A stretch of DNA of 64,000 nt from Paragorgia papillata. Taxonomy: Eukaryota > Cnidaria > Anthozoa > Scleralcyonacea > Coralliidae. The notes below the pieces were generated by a model that was not told where the DNA came from, did not search any database, and saw only the letters and a program-made list of their open reading frames with translations. The DNA lies in assembly GCA_035771165.1 (NCBI GenBank), contig JAWNZC010000237.1, forward strand, positions 1,289,001 through 1,353,000, given 5' to 3'. Each line of letters begins with the position of its first letter. Positions within the stretch are counted from its first letter, which is position 1. Positions 62,834 to 64,000 of this stretch are shown in pieces. Both the position numbers and the translations under genes were made by a program.

Positions 62834-64000
62834 CTAAGAACTTGTATCCCTACTATGATGAATAAGCTGTTTATAAGGGCCAATTGCATGTTCAGATTTC
62901 CCATCAACATTACCATACTGGCTGGGGTCTGGAAATTCAGCTAACCCCCATCTTTTCGACAACAACGACAACACAGTTTGATCATGCCTATTATCAACAA
63001 ATTCAGGCAAATTTTCTTTGCCCATTTGATTATCAATATCAGTCAATATCCTACGTTCAGAAGCATACGCCAACCACTCCATAACAAACTGCAATGACTG
63101 ACAATTTCGACGAACAACCACAAACGAGGCCAAACGCTGAAATGTCCTAAAAACATGACTGTCATCCATGTCCATCAAAACAAAAGCATCTCGCTTACTT
63201 AAGCGATTTTCATAGAAGTTTGTGTGAAAAACAATAATTCCAATTCTCCTATTCTGACACAACTTGAGCAATGGGCCAGCATTATGAATAAAATACGCTC
63301 CAGCATCTTGGTACATAAGAAGATCGCCATCCGCCATATTTTCAATGAGTGTCTTTAATAAAATATAAGGTTTCCAAAGCCAGAACCCACTTCCACGTTT
63401 CTGTCTCAAAATGTGAGCATGGGTGTGACGGAATCTTTCACTAAGCGAGTCCATATCATGAATAGTTGTAAAATCAAAGCCACCAGGATAACGGGCTGAT
63501 TTTATTGCTTTGATTTTAGACTTACTGCAACAGTTATTAGCAAATGTTATGAAGTATTTCTTAACTTTCACGTCCCAAGATTTGACCTTGCTATAAGGCT
63601 TTAAAGAGCGTAGCTTTGAACTAGAGTTCCAAAATAGTGATAATTTCTTTATCAAATTAAAATTACTACGTTCATGGAACTTCCATCTTGTTTGTGATGT
63701 TTGAAAAGGAAGCTTTATTCTTTCTCCACCAAGCATATCTCTAGCAATATCATATAATTCTTCACATTTCCCTCCAACTGCTTTACGTAAATTCGCATCG
63801 CTCGTCGTTAAATTCTTCATGCTTACTGACTCTTGAAAAACATCGTGTAAGTGAACCTTGTACTCAAAGGAACGCTCTTGAACTTCGATAGCATAATAAT
63901 AAAATAACAATAATACCGTTGTTAAAATAATAAAAATACTTGCTGAACGCTCTGTAATATTTTTTCTAATCGTTCTCCAAGTCCAAGCAATGGAAGGCAT
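62834..64000 (-). CDS. Single-exon type II membrane glycosyltransferase-like protein
   Basis: An uninterrupted 388-residue ORF whose ATG is the last codon of the window. Residues 20-38 (ASIFIILTTVLLLFYYYAI) form one signal-anchor helix after a short basic cytosolic tail, as in Golgi glycosyltransferases. The lumenal part has KYFITFANNCC (148-158), GSGFWLWKPYILL (203-215), GDLLMYQDAG (225-234) and NRHDQTVLSLL (337-347). The GDxxxYxDAG pattern looks like a nucleotide-sugar-binding acidic motif; the WLWKP and RHDQ blocks recur in uncharacterised GT-A-like proteins as I remember them. N-glycosylation sites are visible (NLTT, NSSS). The exact donor and acceptor sugars cannot be read. An upstream non-coding exon may lie outside the window. 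Confidence 0.72.
   Translation of the reverse strand: MPSIAWTWRTIRKNITERSASIFIILTTVLLLFYYYAIEVQERSFEYKVHLHDVFQESVSMKNLTTSDANLRKAVGGKCEELYDIARDMLGGERIKLPFQTSQTRWKFHERSNFNLIKKLSLFWNSSSKLRSLKPYSKVKSWDVKVKKYFITFANNCCSKSKIKAIKSARYPGGFDFTTIHDMDSLSERFRHTHAHILRQKRGSGFWLWKPYILLKTLIENMADGDLLMYQDAGAYFIHNAGPLLKLCQNRRIGIIVFHTNFYENRLSKRDAFVLMDMDDSHVFRTFQRLASFVVVRRNCQSLQFVMEWLAYASERRILTDIDNQMGKENLPEFVDNRHDQTVLSLLSKRWGLAEFPDPSQYGNVDGKSEHAIGPYKQLIHHSRDTSS

Overview
The window reads as eukaryotic (animal) nuclear DNA: AT-rich, with genes cut into short exons by long introns with GT-AG borders, and full of transposon remnants, foldback elements and microsatellites. The protein-coding content (a sialin-like SLC17 transporter, a ZC2HC1 zinc-finger protein) is metazoan, and the repeat landscape suggests a marine invertebrate. 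An anthozoan cnidarian is a plausible guess from the repeats, but the sequence alone does not prove it. There is no operon, bacterial gene or CRISPR array.

Four genes can be assembled. (1) A complete sialin-like anion transporter on the minus strand, ten exons from 30639 down to 3789; all junctions keep frame and give 561 residues. (2) A complete small gene on the plus strand, five exons from 31615 to 40710, 216 residues, arginine/serine-rich with a motif resembling the Btz/SELOR eIF4AIII-binding segment of CASC3/Barentsz. It starts 975 bp from gene 1, head to head. (3) A ZC2HC1-type zinc-finger gene on the minus strand, from 61013 down to 46626; six 5' exons and the last exon are solid, while one junction near 48-50 kb is unresolved. 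(4) An uninterrupted minus-strand ORF, 64000 to 62834, for a 388-residue type II membrane protein that looks like a glycosyltransferase.

Layout: 1-3.75 kb, LINE tail and inverted-repeat elements; 3.8-30.6 kb, gene 1, whose introns hold a 1.7-kb 24-bp minisatellite, a Helitron-like element, LINE fragments, many TTAA-flanked foldback elements, a 2.8-kb giant inverted repeat and a 2.8-kb GC-richer element; 31.6-40.7 kb, gene 2, with Penelope-like and LINE remnants in its introns; 40.9-46.5 kb, nested TIR elements; 46.6-61.0 kb, gene 3, with a 0.9-kb GGAA array and more elements; 62.8-64 kb, gene 4.

The genes do not form an obvious pathway. The most informative material is mobile-element structure: two foldback insertions whose unoccupied target sites are present elsewhere in the same window, two elements with 9-bp target duplications, and five recurrent hairpins resembling a hammerhead-ribozyme core, three of them in the sense orientation inside introns of gene 2.
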